Shown here one piece after another: positions 11,152-21,937 of a stretch of DNA of 64,000 nucleotides. The position numbers were made by a program, and so were the translations under genes. This DNA is from Pseudopithomyces maydicus (taxonomy: Eukaryota; Ascomycota; Dothideomycetes; Pleosporales; Didymosphaeriaceae): positions 372,001 to 436,000 of the forward strand of contig JANTUC010000009.1 of the NCBI GenBank assembly GCA_026873275.1. The letters are read 5' to 3'. The notes under the pieces are model-generated. The model was given only the letters and a program-made list of their open reading frames with translations, made no database searches and was not told where the DNA came from. Position 1 is the first letter of the stretch. Each line of letters starts with the position of its first letter.

Positions 11152-12441
11152 ATGGCAGATTCAACGGCTTTCACATTCAAGACCGACGGCGGCGAGGAGC
11201 GGAGCATCAATCCGGAACACCTCGTAGCCGTCGTTCCGGGCCCAGACGAGTCCCAATCAACCGTCATATACGTACAGCACGACGAGCAAGATGACACGGC
11301 ACCGCCAAAAGCCGTTATCGTCAAGGGCAATGCCCAACCCAACGTCCAGCTTCAGGACACCAGTGACGAAGAGACACACATCATCGTCTCAACCGGCTCC
11401 GGCACAAACAAAGCTCAAGTCTTCCACGACCAAGTCCTAAAGCCCGTCCTAGAAACCCTCTTCCCCAAAGGCCACGCCAACTTCCTCACCCACTTCACCT
11501 CATCCCCCACCACCATCCAAGAGCTCACCACCGACATCTTCTTCCCGACCGCCAACGCCGGCATCACCCTCCGCATCATCCTCCTCTCCGGCGACGGCGG
11601 CATAATCGACCTCCTAAACGGCCTCCTCTCGCTCCCTACCTCCCCTTCTTACAGACGCCCCCAAGTCGTCCTCCTCCCCCTCGGCACTGCAAACGCCCTC
11701 TACCACTCCACCACCTCCACCAAAGACCCCACCTGGGGTCTCCGCGCGCTCTCCTCCCCCTCACCAAGCCCCTCCCCACCTTCACCGCGTCCTTCTCCCC
11801 CGGTGCCCGCCTCCTCACCCACGAAGCCCAGTCCGAAGAAGAACTCCCCACCGATGCCTCGACCGGGCGTCCTACCCTCCACGGCGCCGTCGTAGCCAGC
11901 TGGGCCATGCACGCCTCCCTCGTCGCAGACAGCGACACCGCCGCCTACCGCAAGTACGGCATCGACCGCTTCAAGATGGCCGCCAAAGAGGCGCTGTACC
12001 CCGCCGACGGATCACCACCCCACGCCTACAGGGGTACGGTGTCCCTCCTTAGCGGCGACACGTGGACTGCGCTGCCCGAGACGGACCACATGTACGTGCT
12101 CGCGAGCATGGTGTCGAATCTCGAGCGGGCGTTTTGCATTTCTCCCGAAAGCGCGCCGTTGGATGGGCGGTTGGCGGTTGTGCGGTTTGGACCTGCGAGT
12201 GGGGATGAGGCGATGCGGATTATGGGTTTGGCGTATCAGGGGGGAAGCATGTCGAGGAGGAGGCGGTGAGGTATGAGATGGTGGATGGGCTGAGGATTGG
12301 GTTTGAGGAAGCGGAAGGGAGGTGGAGGAGGGTTTGTGTGGATGGCAAGATTGTGAGGGTTGAGGAGGGTGGATGGGTGGAGGTGAAGAGGGGGAGAGGG
12401 CGGTGTTGGATGTTGTTGTTGAGGGGGAAAGTAGAGATTGA
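11152..12441 (+). CDS. Diacylglycerol/sphingoid-base kinase-like protein, frame broken
   Basis: Lipid kinase of the DAGK catalytic superfamily (LCB/ceramide kinase-like). The frame opens with MADSTAFTFKTDGG. A catalytic-domain start IIVSTGSGTNKA is followed by IILLSGDGGIIDLLNGL (the GGDGT motif, here SGDGG) and VVLLPLGTANALYHS. The frame is lost at the C-run 11756-11760 and resumes one frame back as TKPLPTFTASFSPGARLLTHEAQ. It is lost again at the G-run 12239-12244 and resumes as KHVEEEAVRYEMVDGL. Each break fits one missing base. A third near 12402 would end the protein at 12441; without it the frame runs to 12493. Either a pseudogene or sequence errors; conservation across the breaks favours the latter. 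Confidence 0.75.
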
Positions 12442-12493
12442 TAGGGTGATGGATGGTGGGTGTGAAAGAGACAGTTGCGGGGACTTATGTTGA

Positions 12494-13202
12494 GAAGAGA
12501 GGGAGAAACGGTTACACCAGCCGAGGTTCATTGAAGAAAGTGGTAATGGGAATAGATGCCCACCGACAATCAATTTCAAATGACACAACATCATGTTACT
12601 GATTCGAAGAGCAATGCAGGTGCATGCATTCTTACAGGTGCATGCATTCTTCGTATATAGACATGAGTCTCATCTGCTACTGTTCCAATTTTCTTTTCAT
12701 TCTCGCGACATCTACCCTTCTTCTCATCCTCGTAGAACCCATTGACTTCATGCCATAACTTATCCCTGATTCCAGCCACATCAAACTTATCTTCCATCTC
12801 AACCCTGTGGCAACGGCAATCTCTCCCCCTATGTAAAAGCGTGGGGGCTGAATTATTGCGACCATACGCACGAGTCACCCTCACTATACATGCATGCATG
12901 CACAGCCTCGGGCCTCGCACCCAGCCTCGCTACCTCACCACCTCTCACCATCTCGCGTCCCACCTAACCCCCTCTTCTCATAGACACCGATCGATAACCT
13001 TCAATCCACCATTTCCAACATCGGCAGCGACAATCCGAGTGCGTGATTCACATTGTAGAAGCAGTGTCATGCTGCCTACCGGGAGTTTGATCGGACCCTC
13101 ATAAAGACGCACATCCTAACCCCAATCCCATCTCATCAAAGTCACACAACTTCCCCATTCATTGCACACATCCCACGTCTACCATCCCCACACCCATCTA
13201 AA
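12494..13202. other. Intergenic
   Basis: Contains a duplicated AGGTGCATGCATTCTT (about 12617 and 12638) and a TGCATGCATGCA tract near 12891. No gene recognised. The right part is the promoter of the HeLo gene. Confidence 0.45.
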
Positions 13203-14802
13203 ATGGAACCCACCAGCCTCACCATGGGCGTCATCGCCCTCGCCACCCTCTTCACCACCTGCATCGACAGCTTCAAGCTCGTGCAGTCTGGTCGCGCCCA
13301 AGGGAAAGACTTTGCGATCCTGGAGACTAAATTCGGAAACCAAGAGCTTAGGCTTAGAGCGTGGGGGAGGGCTTCGGGACTGTTCGAGAGTTTGAAGGGA
13401 GACGAGCGCGTCGTGTTGGATCCGGTGCTCGGCGGGGAGGAGGTCCAGGCGCAGGTTGGGAGGACGTTGGTGTGTATTAGGGGGTGGTGGAGGAGGCGGG
13501 GGGTTGAGGAGGAGATATGGGGTGGAGGGAGATGTACAGGTTGCGGATGTGGAGAGGAACGGTGAGGTGGGGGTTGTGGGAGGGCGGTGGGTTCGTGAGG
13601 TTGATGTTACGGGGAGGAAGCATTTCGCGTGGAGGAAATCGAGGCGTTTCAAGTTGCTTGCAAGACAGTGGCGTAGCCATCAAGATAAGAAGAAGAATGG
13701 CGCCTCTGTGATGGCGAAAGTAGTGTGGGCAATTGAGGACAAAGAGAAGTTTGAGGAGTTGGTGAAGCATTTGAAAGACTTCGTCGACGATTTGGAGGAT
13801 CTGACGAGAAACACACAAATTCCAAGGCGCCAGAGGGTACTCGTTGAGAAAGAGATCGAGTTGATTGACGATATGGAAGAGCTTCGGCGTATTGAAGAGG
13901 CGGGCGAAGGAGAAAATGATGTCGTCAGTGATGCTGCGAGTGCGCGGTTGGAACGGTTCTCGATCGGGGCCACGAGCGCGACGAACGCGACGACTTTTAT
14001 CACGGCGAGGACTCATTTCTCATCCATTGGAAGTGTCATCGACGAGACCGAGAAAGAGATAAAGACATTCTCCACTGGGGACATGGTGTCTATTCCTCCG
14101 TTGAATTTCCCTACAAATTCTCTCCAAATCCAGTTCGAAAATGCCAGCCAAAACCCTTCACCCTCTCTGATAGTTTTAGGAGAGCTGTCTGTTCGCGAGA
14201 CATTCACTCTGCATATGGAATTGTTCAAATCCACCACACACAACGAGCAGGACGTCGCATCCGCTGAATGCCTCACCGGTCAGTTAAACAGCGATCTTCA
14301 TGAGCAGCTGTTCAGTTGCGCACCCTTCCTCCTGCATTCTGAACCAGAATCTACAGGACTCAACAAGGAACTCGGTTTTTCTTCTGCCCATGTTCGATAC
14401 ATAAGAGACCTACCAAATACCAAACATGCGATTTACTGGTACTTATGCGACTACCCTTCCTTCATTTACGTATGTGTCCGCCTTGGTTCAAAACAGCATT
14501 ACAACACTATGAAGGTAGGATGGACAACCCAGTCCCCTCGGAATTGTCCATTCACAGAACGAATTCTTGTGGTCTACGCTTCGCCAGAGGAATGCCGGGA
14601 ATTTAATCCAAAGACGAGACAAGCCGACATGAATGAGCTCATGGAAATTTCAAATGGCATTGGTGCTAGGCAGTCGTGGTTGTTCAGCATGGATCTGGAG
14701 CCAAGAGCAGAGCTGCGTTACTTGTCAAGACTAGGATCGATTCAGGATCCCATGAGCGAAAGGCGGTTTTGTAGGTGGATAAACTTGGAGATAAGTAGAT
14801 GA
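13203..14802 (+). CDS. HeLo-domain (prion-inhibition-and-propagation) protein, frame broken twice
   Basis: The N-terminus, with TLFTTCIDSFKLVQSGR, KDFAILETKF and LRLRAWGRASGLFE, matches the fungal HeLo domain (PF14479), a membrane-active helical bundle used by HET-S-type cell-death effectors. The frame starting at 13203 breaks at the G-run 13480-13484 and again at the G-run 13498-13503. Supplying one base at each gives a continuous reading through VVEEAGG and LRRRYGVEGDVQV into the long frame ending at 14802, including KVVWAIEDKEKFEELVKHLKDFVDDLEDLT, also typical HeLo. The C-terminal ~300 residues are unrecognised. I see no clear amyloid-motif repeat and no NLR nearby, so a cell-death role is inference only. 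Confidence 0.75.
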
Positions 14803-15771
14803 CGGATTTATATGGAAGGGAGTAAATCTCGTAGAAGGGTTACTTTTTCGCCTTTCGACAATCCTCAAAATTTAGGTTCCGCTCAGCGCAATGTATGGAC
14901 ATGATTATCATTTTGTTATATCCCGAATTCAATGACATGTCTTCTATTATTGAGCGATAGAAAGCGGTGTGAAAGATCGTGCTTTAATTCAGTTTTTAAG
15001 GGGCACTCTCTTGGTTGGTAGAAACGGGATACATCCCCTTGGGTGTTGATCGCTGGAACTTTGTTCTCGTGGGTATCTGTACCTAGTCTTCTCGGCCCTT
15101 CGAAAATCTTGACGAAGCCACACTTGCGGTAGATACAACACACAGGTCACTCAAATCAGACGCACAAATACAAATGAATATAGAACAAAGGGGTCGTAGG
15201 CGTTTGATCGATCTGATTCGGTGAGGGCAGCGTGGCTGCACCAAGGCGATACCATGTGCAAAAGAGTCACATAACAACGACCATGACAACTATTTATGAC
15301 CGACAGCACCTGGAAACAAACATTGCCGCTATCCTGCAGCTGCTGTGATCAAGTGATGTTGTTGAGAGGGGTTCTCCAAATTACGTGGTGCCCCCAAATT
15401 TAACCCCACATCCGCTACTTACCGAGCTCACCTCCGACATCCATCATCGCGACCCCAAGCGGGGCCGAATAGCACGGATTCTTTTAGTCAGGCATCCTAG
15501 ACCTATGAACAGCTGTTTCTCTCGGATGTCAGCATGCTGTGTTTTGAGAGGGCGCTGCTACCCCTCATTCGGAAACAAACCGTCCCCCCGCGGAACGGAG
15601 AGCTTAATTGATAATACCTGACTGATCATCGTTCCGGCTTCGAATAGTTCTTCGCTGTAGTCTAATTTAACCATCTATATAACTCTATACTTAATTGAGT
15701 TCCTCTGGTGATTATTGTTGAAATCGTCTCTCGCGACAAATTACATCAGCGCTGAAATCGAAGACCCCGCA
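14803..15771. other. Intergenic, ~970 bases
   Basis: 3' flank of the HeLo gene and promoter side of the dioxygenase gene. Short open frames lack features. Nothing else recognised. Confidence 0.45.
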
Positions 15772-16890
15772 ATGGCAGACACAAACAACAAGGTCGACGT
15801 GCCTATCCTCAAAGACCTCACAATTGACAACATTACCGATAACGTGCATCTCATCAACTCGCAAACCTCCGATGCGCGACTGAAATATGTCCTGGAACGC
15901 CTGGTCTCGCATATGCACGATTTCGCGCGCGAAACCCGTCTCAGTACCACAGAATGGATGGCAGGCATAGAGTTCCTCACCGCCGTAGGCAAGAAATGCA
16001 CAGATGTACGGCAGGTAAGACACTCGATACTTTTGATCCAGTGCGACGGAATGAGTTGCTGATCTGGGTTACGCGCGCAGGAGTTCATACTCCTCTCCGA
16101 TACGCTTGGCCTCTCCCTACTCGTCGACTCAATCGACCACCCGAAACCCCCAGCCTCGACCGAAGGAACCGTACTCGGGCCCTACCACACACACGACGCG
16201 CAAGAACAGTCGACTGGGTCGTCTATTTCAGCGGATCCCGAAGGCGAACCGTTACTATGTCTCTGCACAGTGAAGTCTACAGATGGGAAGCCCATAGCAG
16301 ATGTCAAGGTTGACATATGGGAAACAGACAGCAAAGGCGCGTACGACGTGCAGTATGAGAGCTATAGTGGGGAAAGACCTGATGGCCGGGGAATCATGCA
16401 CAGTGACAAGGAAGGTGCATTTTGGTTTAAGGCGATCGTACCTGTGCCATATCGCATTCCGAATGACGGGCCTGTGGGCGTGATGCTGGAGAAATTGGGC
16501 AGGCACCCTTGGAGGCCAAGTCATATGCATTTCATGTTTGAGAAGACGGGTTATGATCACTTGATAACGTACGGAGTTCTGCTTTCCACGAGGGAAAACC
16601 GCTAACTTTATGACAGAGCATTATATCTTCGCGGTGATCCCTACGAGACGTCCGACGCAGTGTTCGGCGTCAAGGAATCCCTGATTGTGGACCTGGGCAC
16701 AGTGAATGCAGATCAGGGGAAGAAATATGGTGTAAAGGAAGGTTCGAAGCTATTAACATATGATTTCGTATTGGTCACAGACGAGGAGACCAAGAAACTA
16801 AGAGATGACGAGGCCCTAAAAGCCATGAAGAAGCTGGGCAGGGAAGGCATGATGATTATCAATGGCCAACTAGTACCAGATGTCGACTAA
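15772..16890 (+). CDS. Intradiol ring-cleavage dioxygenase (catechol/hydroxyquinol 1,2-dioxygenase type)
   Basis: Non-haem Fe(III) enzyme that cleaves a catechol or hydroxyquinol ring between the hydroxyls to a muconate, feeding the 3-oxoadipate route. Exons 15772-16014, 16081-16568 and 16617-16890 (introns 66 and 48 bp) give 334 aa. The dimerisation/N-terminal helical part is residues 1-100. TEGTVLGPYH at about 108-117 opens the catalytic beta-sandwich. Probable iron ligands: a Tyr in KGAYDVQY (169 or 173), Tyr205 in VPVPYRIP, and His229/His231 in RPSHMHF. The length and GPYH motif fit the fungal hydroxyquinol/catechol group rather than protocatechuate enzymes, but the substrate cannot be fixed from sequence. 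It lies 40 kb from the quinate cluster and is not part of it. Confidence 0.92.
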
Positions 16891-17401
16891 AGTAAAAAAA
16901 TATCATCGCAACATAATGCTATGTTTTGAGGCGCCATTACGCAAGTCGCTGGGGGGCGCCTCCATGGCTGTACCCCAAGTCGGCTATTTCTGACTTCGCC
17001 ACTTCCATGCTCTAGACCCTTGCACCACCACTTTAGGAAAGCTGAGTGGGTTATCCACGCGCTAACATGTGGGTACAGGATTGCGATTCACGGGGTTTTA
17101 GCCACACACTGGCACACAGCCGGGAAAAGTTGGCTGAGACGCTGCTGTTAGCTGTGCCGGAGGCCGCAAGGCCCTACCTGATCAGCCTAGTATGACGCGG
17201 CACGAGGCCAATCTTACGGGCGCAGTATGACCTTGCGTCCGCAGCACCAACACCATAAACTGCTAAATACCGCAGCAAAGTCCATCACATTGAGAGCTTC
17301 TGAATTCAAATCATCTTAATCCTAATCCACCTTTGACGTTCAACACACGTACAATAGTCATCACCGCTTCAACCTAATCGGTTCAGCCACCTTACTATCA
17401 A
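16891..17401. other. Intergenic
   Basis: About 510 bases with no open frame of interest. GC-rich first half, AT-richer approach to the small gene at 17402. Confidence 0.45.
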
Positions 17402-17704
17402 ATGGCACCCTACACTTTCGAGCTCGAAGAAGAGAACCCTGCCGCCATGTTCCAATCCCTAGACATGATCGCGAAATCGAGGAAGGAGAGCGAAAACCTC
17501 ACGCTCGTGCGAACAAATTCTACGTCTTCGTCAACCTCAGAACGACGACTGTCCATCCCTGAACGCATCATCGTTACCGAAGATGGAGTCGTGAGAGCTA
17601 TTGAAACTTTTGGAGCCCAACAACAGGAAGAAGAGAGGGGCAGGAAGAGCTCCGGGACACTGAGATATTACGCCAGGTTCGGAGAGAGACCCATCATCGA
17701 CTAA
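17402..17704 (+). CDS. Small hypothetical protein
   Basis: 100 codons, single exon, starting MAPYTFELEEENPAAMF and ending in a basic/polar tail (RYYARFGERPIID). It has an acidic N-terminus, a Ser/Thr-rich middle and no TM segment. I do not recognise it. Support is limited to a clean start context (ATCAAATGGC) and an uninterrupted frame with gene-like composition. Confidence 0.45.
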   Translation: MAPYTFELEEENPAAMFQSLDMIAKSRKESENLTLVRTNSTSSSTSERRLSIPERIIVTEDGVVRAIETFGAQQQEEERGRKSSGTLRYYARFGERPIID

Positions 17705-18045
17705 ACCTAGAGACTGGAGCGGATGGAGGACGAATGCAGCAATGCTCGAGAGGAAAGCTGGAAAACTAGAATACGATACCCTATCTTGTGAAGGATTTAA
17801 CGAAAATCATCATGGCTCCTTAGACACAACCTGAACCGTGTATAAGATCCCGAATACAAACAATGCTACATCTGCACATCCATACCTATTTGAACCTTGG
17901 AACTGTCTGCATCACGTGCCATGCAAATGTAAGCTGACTCACCATCATGCATACAAACTCCCCCACACTGCACATCCATCTCAAACAGATCTCCCTCTCA
18001 AAATTTCATCTCTCACAACACAGCCGTAAAAATCTCAACCCCACA

Positions 18046-18934
18046 ATGCGACAACGACGTCGCCTCCCACTTTGGTCCCGAATGCTCTTGCTCGAGCGCC
18101 AAACCCACGAACACGTAACCACCAACATGTCACTAGACACCGACCATCCGTCACCCCTCATACCCCCAACCGACGCTCTCCTCGCAGAATTCTTCTCAAA
18201 ACTACCCCAGGAGCTTCGCGACATAACCTACGCCCACCTCTCAACCTTCCTCTCGAACCCACCCCCAGCGCCCCCCGACCTAACCTACGGCTACCTGACC
18301 GCCCCCCACAAAACCTTCATTCTCCAACCCCCTTCCTCTTCCCCCTCACGAATTCCCCCCTCAAAACGTCCCTGCCTCCTACCTGTTCCGAATCCCACGC
18401 ATCTTCCTCGAGGATAACCTGACACCATTCTCTCCCTCCCCTTCACCATACCGCGCTCTCCTTCCCCCTCCTCTACCGCCTCCTCACCGAGTTCGGATCC
18501 CAGACCGTAATCCCCTTCTTCGAATCCACCACCCTCTGGACACGCTACCGCTTCACATCCGCGCTCCCGGATTTCCTCGCCGCCCCCTTCCAAGGAACCA
18601 CGTGTGTGCCTGCGCAACATCTGCGCGAGCTCCATATCTTCCTTGGGAAACCTGAATCGTGCGAGGATGGTTTCGGGTTGGATGATGAGGAGGCCGAGTA
18701 CGAGTGGGGTGCGATGTTTCCGAGGCACGTAATGAGAGGTGCGCTATGTTGAGGGCGCAGATGGAGGAGGATTTTGCGAGGTTGGAGGAGCTGTTAAGAG
18801 AGGGATGTGTGGTTACAGTTGGGTTGATCGATGCACGAAATGATGTGCGGGCGGCGGGGGTAGATGCTTGGATTAGGGGATGGGCGGAGAAGGTAAGCGG
18901 GAGAGGAGTGAAGATTAGAGTGGAGAGCTATTAG
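18046..18934 (+). pseudogene. F-box-like / DUF7730-type protein, broken reading frame
   Basis: The first frame (Met at 18046 or 18127) includes LLAEFFSKLPQELRDITYAHL, an F-box-like opening common in fungal LPxELRxxIY proteins. The frame is then lost near 18350. Good coding sequence appears in other frames: SYLFRIPRIFLEDNLTPFS (about 18381-18430), then LLYRLLTEFGSQTVIPFFE through LRELHIFLGKPE (about 18471-18720), then LRAQMEEDFARLEELLREG to the stop at 18934. At least three shifts are needed and no introns explain them. Either a decaying gene or clustered sequence errors in a C-rich stretch. Confidence 0.6.
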
Positions 18935-19640
18935 AAGGTATGGATTTAGGGTCCGAGGATGGAGCAGCGAGCGGTAAGGTAAATTCAAAGGGTTTATTGG
19001 ATTAGCGGGGAGAAGAGCTCCCAAATTGAGAATTATGATTGATCGTTCTGTAGTCCGCACCTGCCAATTTGACTATGGGGAAGTGACATCACCAGCCATG
19101 GGAAGTTGCTTCCCAGCAAAAGATGTGTCTGAAAAGAATCAGGAGGAGTAATTTCTCATGGAGAAGAAGCACCATGAATTCTTTCCAAGGAGCGAGGACA
19201 GAAACACAGAGTCCTATGGTTTACCTTTCCAACTAGCCACATGCTATCACAGGGGCCATGGGCCCGGAGATGTGTATCAAGTATGCTTGCATTAGATCCA
19301 TATGTAGGTAAAGCATAGATTAGTGATCTATCTGAATTAGGTAGTCATGCTGTATGGTGAATCAACCAAAGTCAATCGGATTGGCTCGTTCCTGCCACAA
19401 TTCCTGCTACACCTGCCCATCGCTGTGCGCCATGAAATTGTCTACCATGAAGTGAACTTCGTCCGGCACCAAAACATCCCTTTCTAGCCTCCCTTCTTCG
19501 ACTTGATGACTCTATATTGAGTAGAAGGTTTGATTCTTTTGCGCAAGGGCACTCTAGACATGCCTGTGCCGCATAAACTATCAGTATTGAAAAGCCAGAC
19601 ATATTGATGGTGTTTTTCAGCTAGACTTACCCCTTTTCTC
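18935..19640. other. Intergenic, ~700 bases
   Basis: AT-richer non-coding DNA between the broken F-box-like gene and the minisatellite. Nothing recognised. Confidence 0.45.
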
Positions 19641-19654
19641 TAGCACTTGGTCGC

Positions 19655-20010
19655 AGTCTGGATTCATCCAAAGGAGCGCGTGGGACACCCCCAGATTTGG
19701 GTACCGTAAGGTCGGTACATGTGTGAATAGAAATATATTTGTGAGAAGAATAGTCTGGTTCCGTCCAAAGGAGCGCGTGGGGCACCCCCAGGCTTGGGTG
19801 CTGAAGGGTTGGTATATCGAGGTTTCCAGCTGCGAGGAGAAATATATTTACGAGAAGGTCAGTCTGGCTCCTTCCAAAGGAGCGCGTGGGGCACCCCCAG
19901 ACCTGAGTACCGTAAGGTTGGTACATATCGATGTTTACAGCCGTGGGAAAGGCTGGTAGGTGGTTGCGTGCCAGGAGAATTATATTTGTGAGAAGAGCGG
20001 CCTCCCCGAT
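19655..20010. repeat. Minisatellite, three ~100-bp copies plus a partial
   Basis: Copies begin with TCCAAAGGAGCGCGTGGG at about 19667, 19764 and 19873 (spacing 97 and 109 bp). Each continues with a CACCCCCAG core, a KGGGTACCGTAAGGTYGGTACAT-like segment, and an AGAAATATATTTGTGAGAAG-like tail. A fourth tail alone (AATTATATTTGTGAGAAGAG) sits at about 19978. Spacing is not a multiple of three throughout, so the minus-strand open frame here is unlikely to be a repeat protein. Confidence 0.8.
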
Positions 20011-20652
20011 GGGAGGCAGCCCTGGAAAGATGTAGAAATGATCGACCAGATTGTGGAACACTGGCCGATTTCTCATGCTAGAACTGTATCAATGCTTAAC
20101 CTCGAGGTATACCGGGAGTTTATCTACTCACTGTGGCCCGGCTGCCCAATGATGGAATATTGATGCGTACGCAGAACGCAATAAGACTTCTCTGTGGTGC
20201 GCGAGTTGGAGTGAGAGTTGGAAGGCATTTCTTTTGAATCGGTATGAATGAATGAGTATATCTGAGTGAAGAATATGGTGATCGAGTGTGTATGGGTATT
20301 GAGAGAGGTGTAGGAGGAGTAGCTGGTGTAGCTGGTATATCTGTACTGATTATCCTTTCCATTGTTTGGTGACAAGTGCAAGAATAAGAAAGATAGGATA
20401 TTTAAGGTCATGTGTACGCATTCATGGAAGGTGTAGTATTTACTAAAACCCCTAATCAAGTCATGGTTCCTTCTTCTTGTTAGTTGTAGGCCTGGAAACA
20501 GCTCACAACAAGATGCTTCACAAGGCAGGAAGGAAGAGAGATAACTTCAATGTGCAAGGACGATCTGATCTGATGCTTGAACCGAAGATAATGTAATACA
20601 TTTGGAAGAAAGGCCTACTACGTCTACGCGAGTTCGCACAACATAATCAATC
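20011..20652. other. Intergenic
   Basis: 3' side of PEX14. Simple-sequence stretch near 20310-20340 (GTAGGAGGAGTAGCTGGTGTAGCTGG). No gene recognised. Confidence 0.4.
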
Positions 20653-21937
20653 CTATGGGCTTGCGATGGCTTCAGTCGCCGTGCCACTCTCAGTCGTGTC
20701 CTTTTTCGCTTCTTCGTTCTTCTTCGCTGCTGCCATCTGCCACGCTGGAATAGCAGCCCGTCCATTCGCCATCCTTCCATACGGCGATGACGCTGCAGCA
20801 GGCTTCTCGGGTGCTGGAGTAGATGCAGCTGCCACGCTGCTTCCCTGACCATTAACAGTGCTCGTGGAAGCCGCTGGCTGCTCAGGCGCCGGTGTAGCCG
20901 GGGCAGATACGGGTGCCGGGGCAGGGGTTGAGGCGCCGCTGATGTTGCTGGGGGTCGAGGCGGAGCCCAGTGTCTGACCTGCGCCATAGTAGCTGGCCGG
21001 TGTGGCAGTGGGAGGACGCGCGGCACCGGCTCCCATCCGGTTACCAACCAGCGTCTTCAAGCTCTTCAGCTCGCTCGACAACTCCTTCAGACGCGTGTCG
21101 GTCGCGTCCTTTTGCGCATCGAGGGCCTTGGGGATGAGATCTCGGAGTCCGCGCACATCGTCTTCTATCCGCCTGTTGTCGTCTCCCTGGCGCCTTGACG
21201 ACTCCTTCAGGCTTGCCAATACGCTCTCCATCTCGCCGAGAGCACCGTCTAGCCTCGTTGTCCGCGCCTCTTCCGAGGCCTTCAAGGCAGATGTATCTGT
21301 GTTCAGCTGGTCTAGCAGGTCGAAGGCGCGCTTGAAGGATTCGTCTATGGAGGCCTTGTCCTGCTCAAGCTGAGGCGGTGTGGGCGGGGCGACGAGCGGC
21401 ATGATGTAGCGCTTCGCTGTGAAGTACAGGCCATAGCTTATGCCGCCCATCACGGTCGCCATGATGAAGTAGTCGCGCCAGTCTCGTTTCGGAGGCCTTA
21501 GATGCGTCAGTTGGGCTGTGCATGCGACTTTTCCATGCGTGTCGGCAACTCACTCTGGCGGTGGCGGCTGCTGCCAGTAGCCCGCAGGCGGGTAGCTTCC
21601 ATATGGAGGAGCCGATTGAGGCGGCCTGTATGCGTAGTTGGGGGGCGGAGCGCTCTGGGGAGCTGGCGACGAGGGGTGGCTGGCGTCTTCAGCTGCGCGC
21701 GCGAGTGAGACGTCTATCTCTTCTTGTGTAAGATTCTTCGACTGGAGGAAGGCGATGCGCTTCTCGAGCGGCGCACCCGCGACCGAGGGGTCTTGCAGGA
21801 CTGCGATGTCGGTCAGTGGATAGCAGCATGGCGGAGACGAAGCCGGACGTACACGAGACCTGTGATTGTTAGAATTGCTTCATGCGTATATAGAGGAGGA
21901 AACGTACCGCCGACACTATGAGGTCCTCGCGGACCAT
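20653..21937 (-). CDS. PEX14: Peroxisomal docking protein Pex14
   Basis: Docking component at the peroxisomal membrane that receives cargo-loaded Pex5/Pex7. Four exons fit: 21908-21937 (MVREDLIVSA), a 7-nt exon 21853-21859, 21554-21800, and 20653-21496. The joined frame is 375 aa. The micro-exon supplies VS and the first base of F, giving SAVSFLQDPSVAGAPLEKRIAFLQSKNLTQEEI, the conserved Pex14 N-domain; direct joining of the flanking exons breaks the frame. A Pro/Tyr-rich linker follows, then DYFIMATVMGGISYGLYFTAKRYIMPLV as the membrane segment (about 125-150), a coiled coil, and an Ala/Pro/Ser-rich tail. Introns are 48, 52 and 57 bp with clear TTCTAAC and CTGAC branch points. Confidence 0.93.

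Noticed and set aside
19627..20076. 149-codon minus-strand frame across the minisatellite
   Set aside because: Repeat spacing of 97 and 109 bp does not keep phase, so the frame is incidental.
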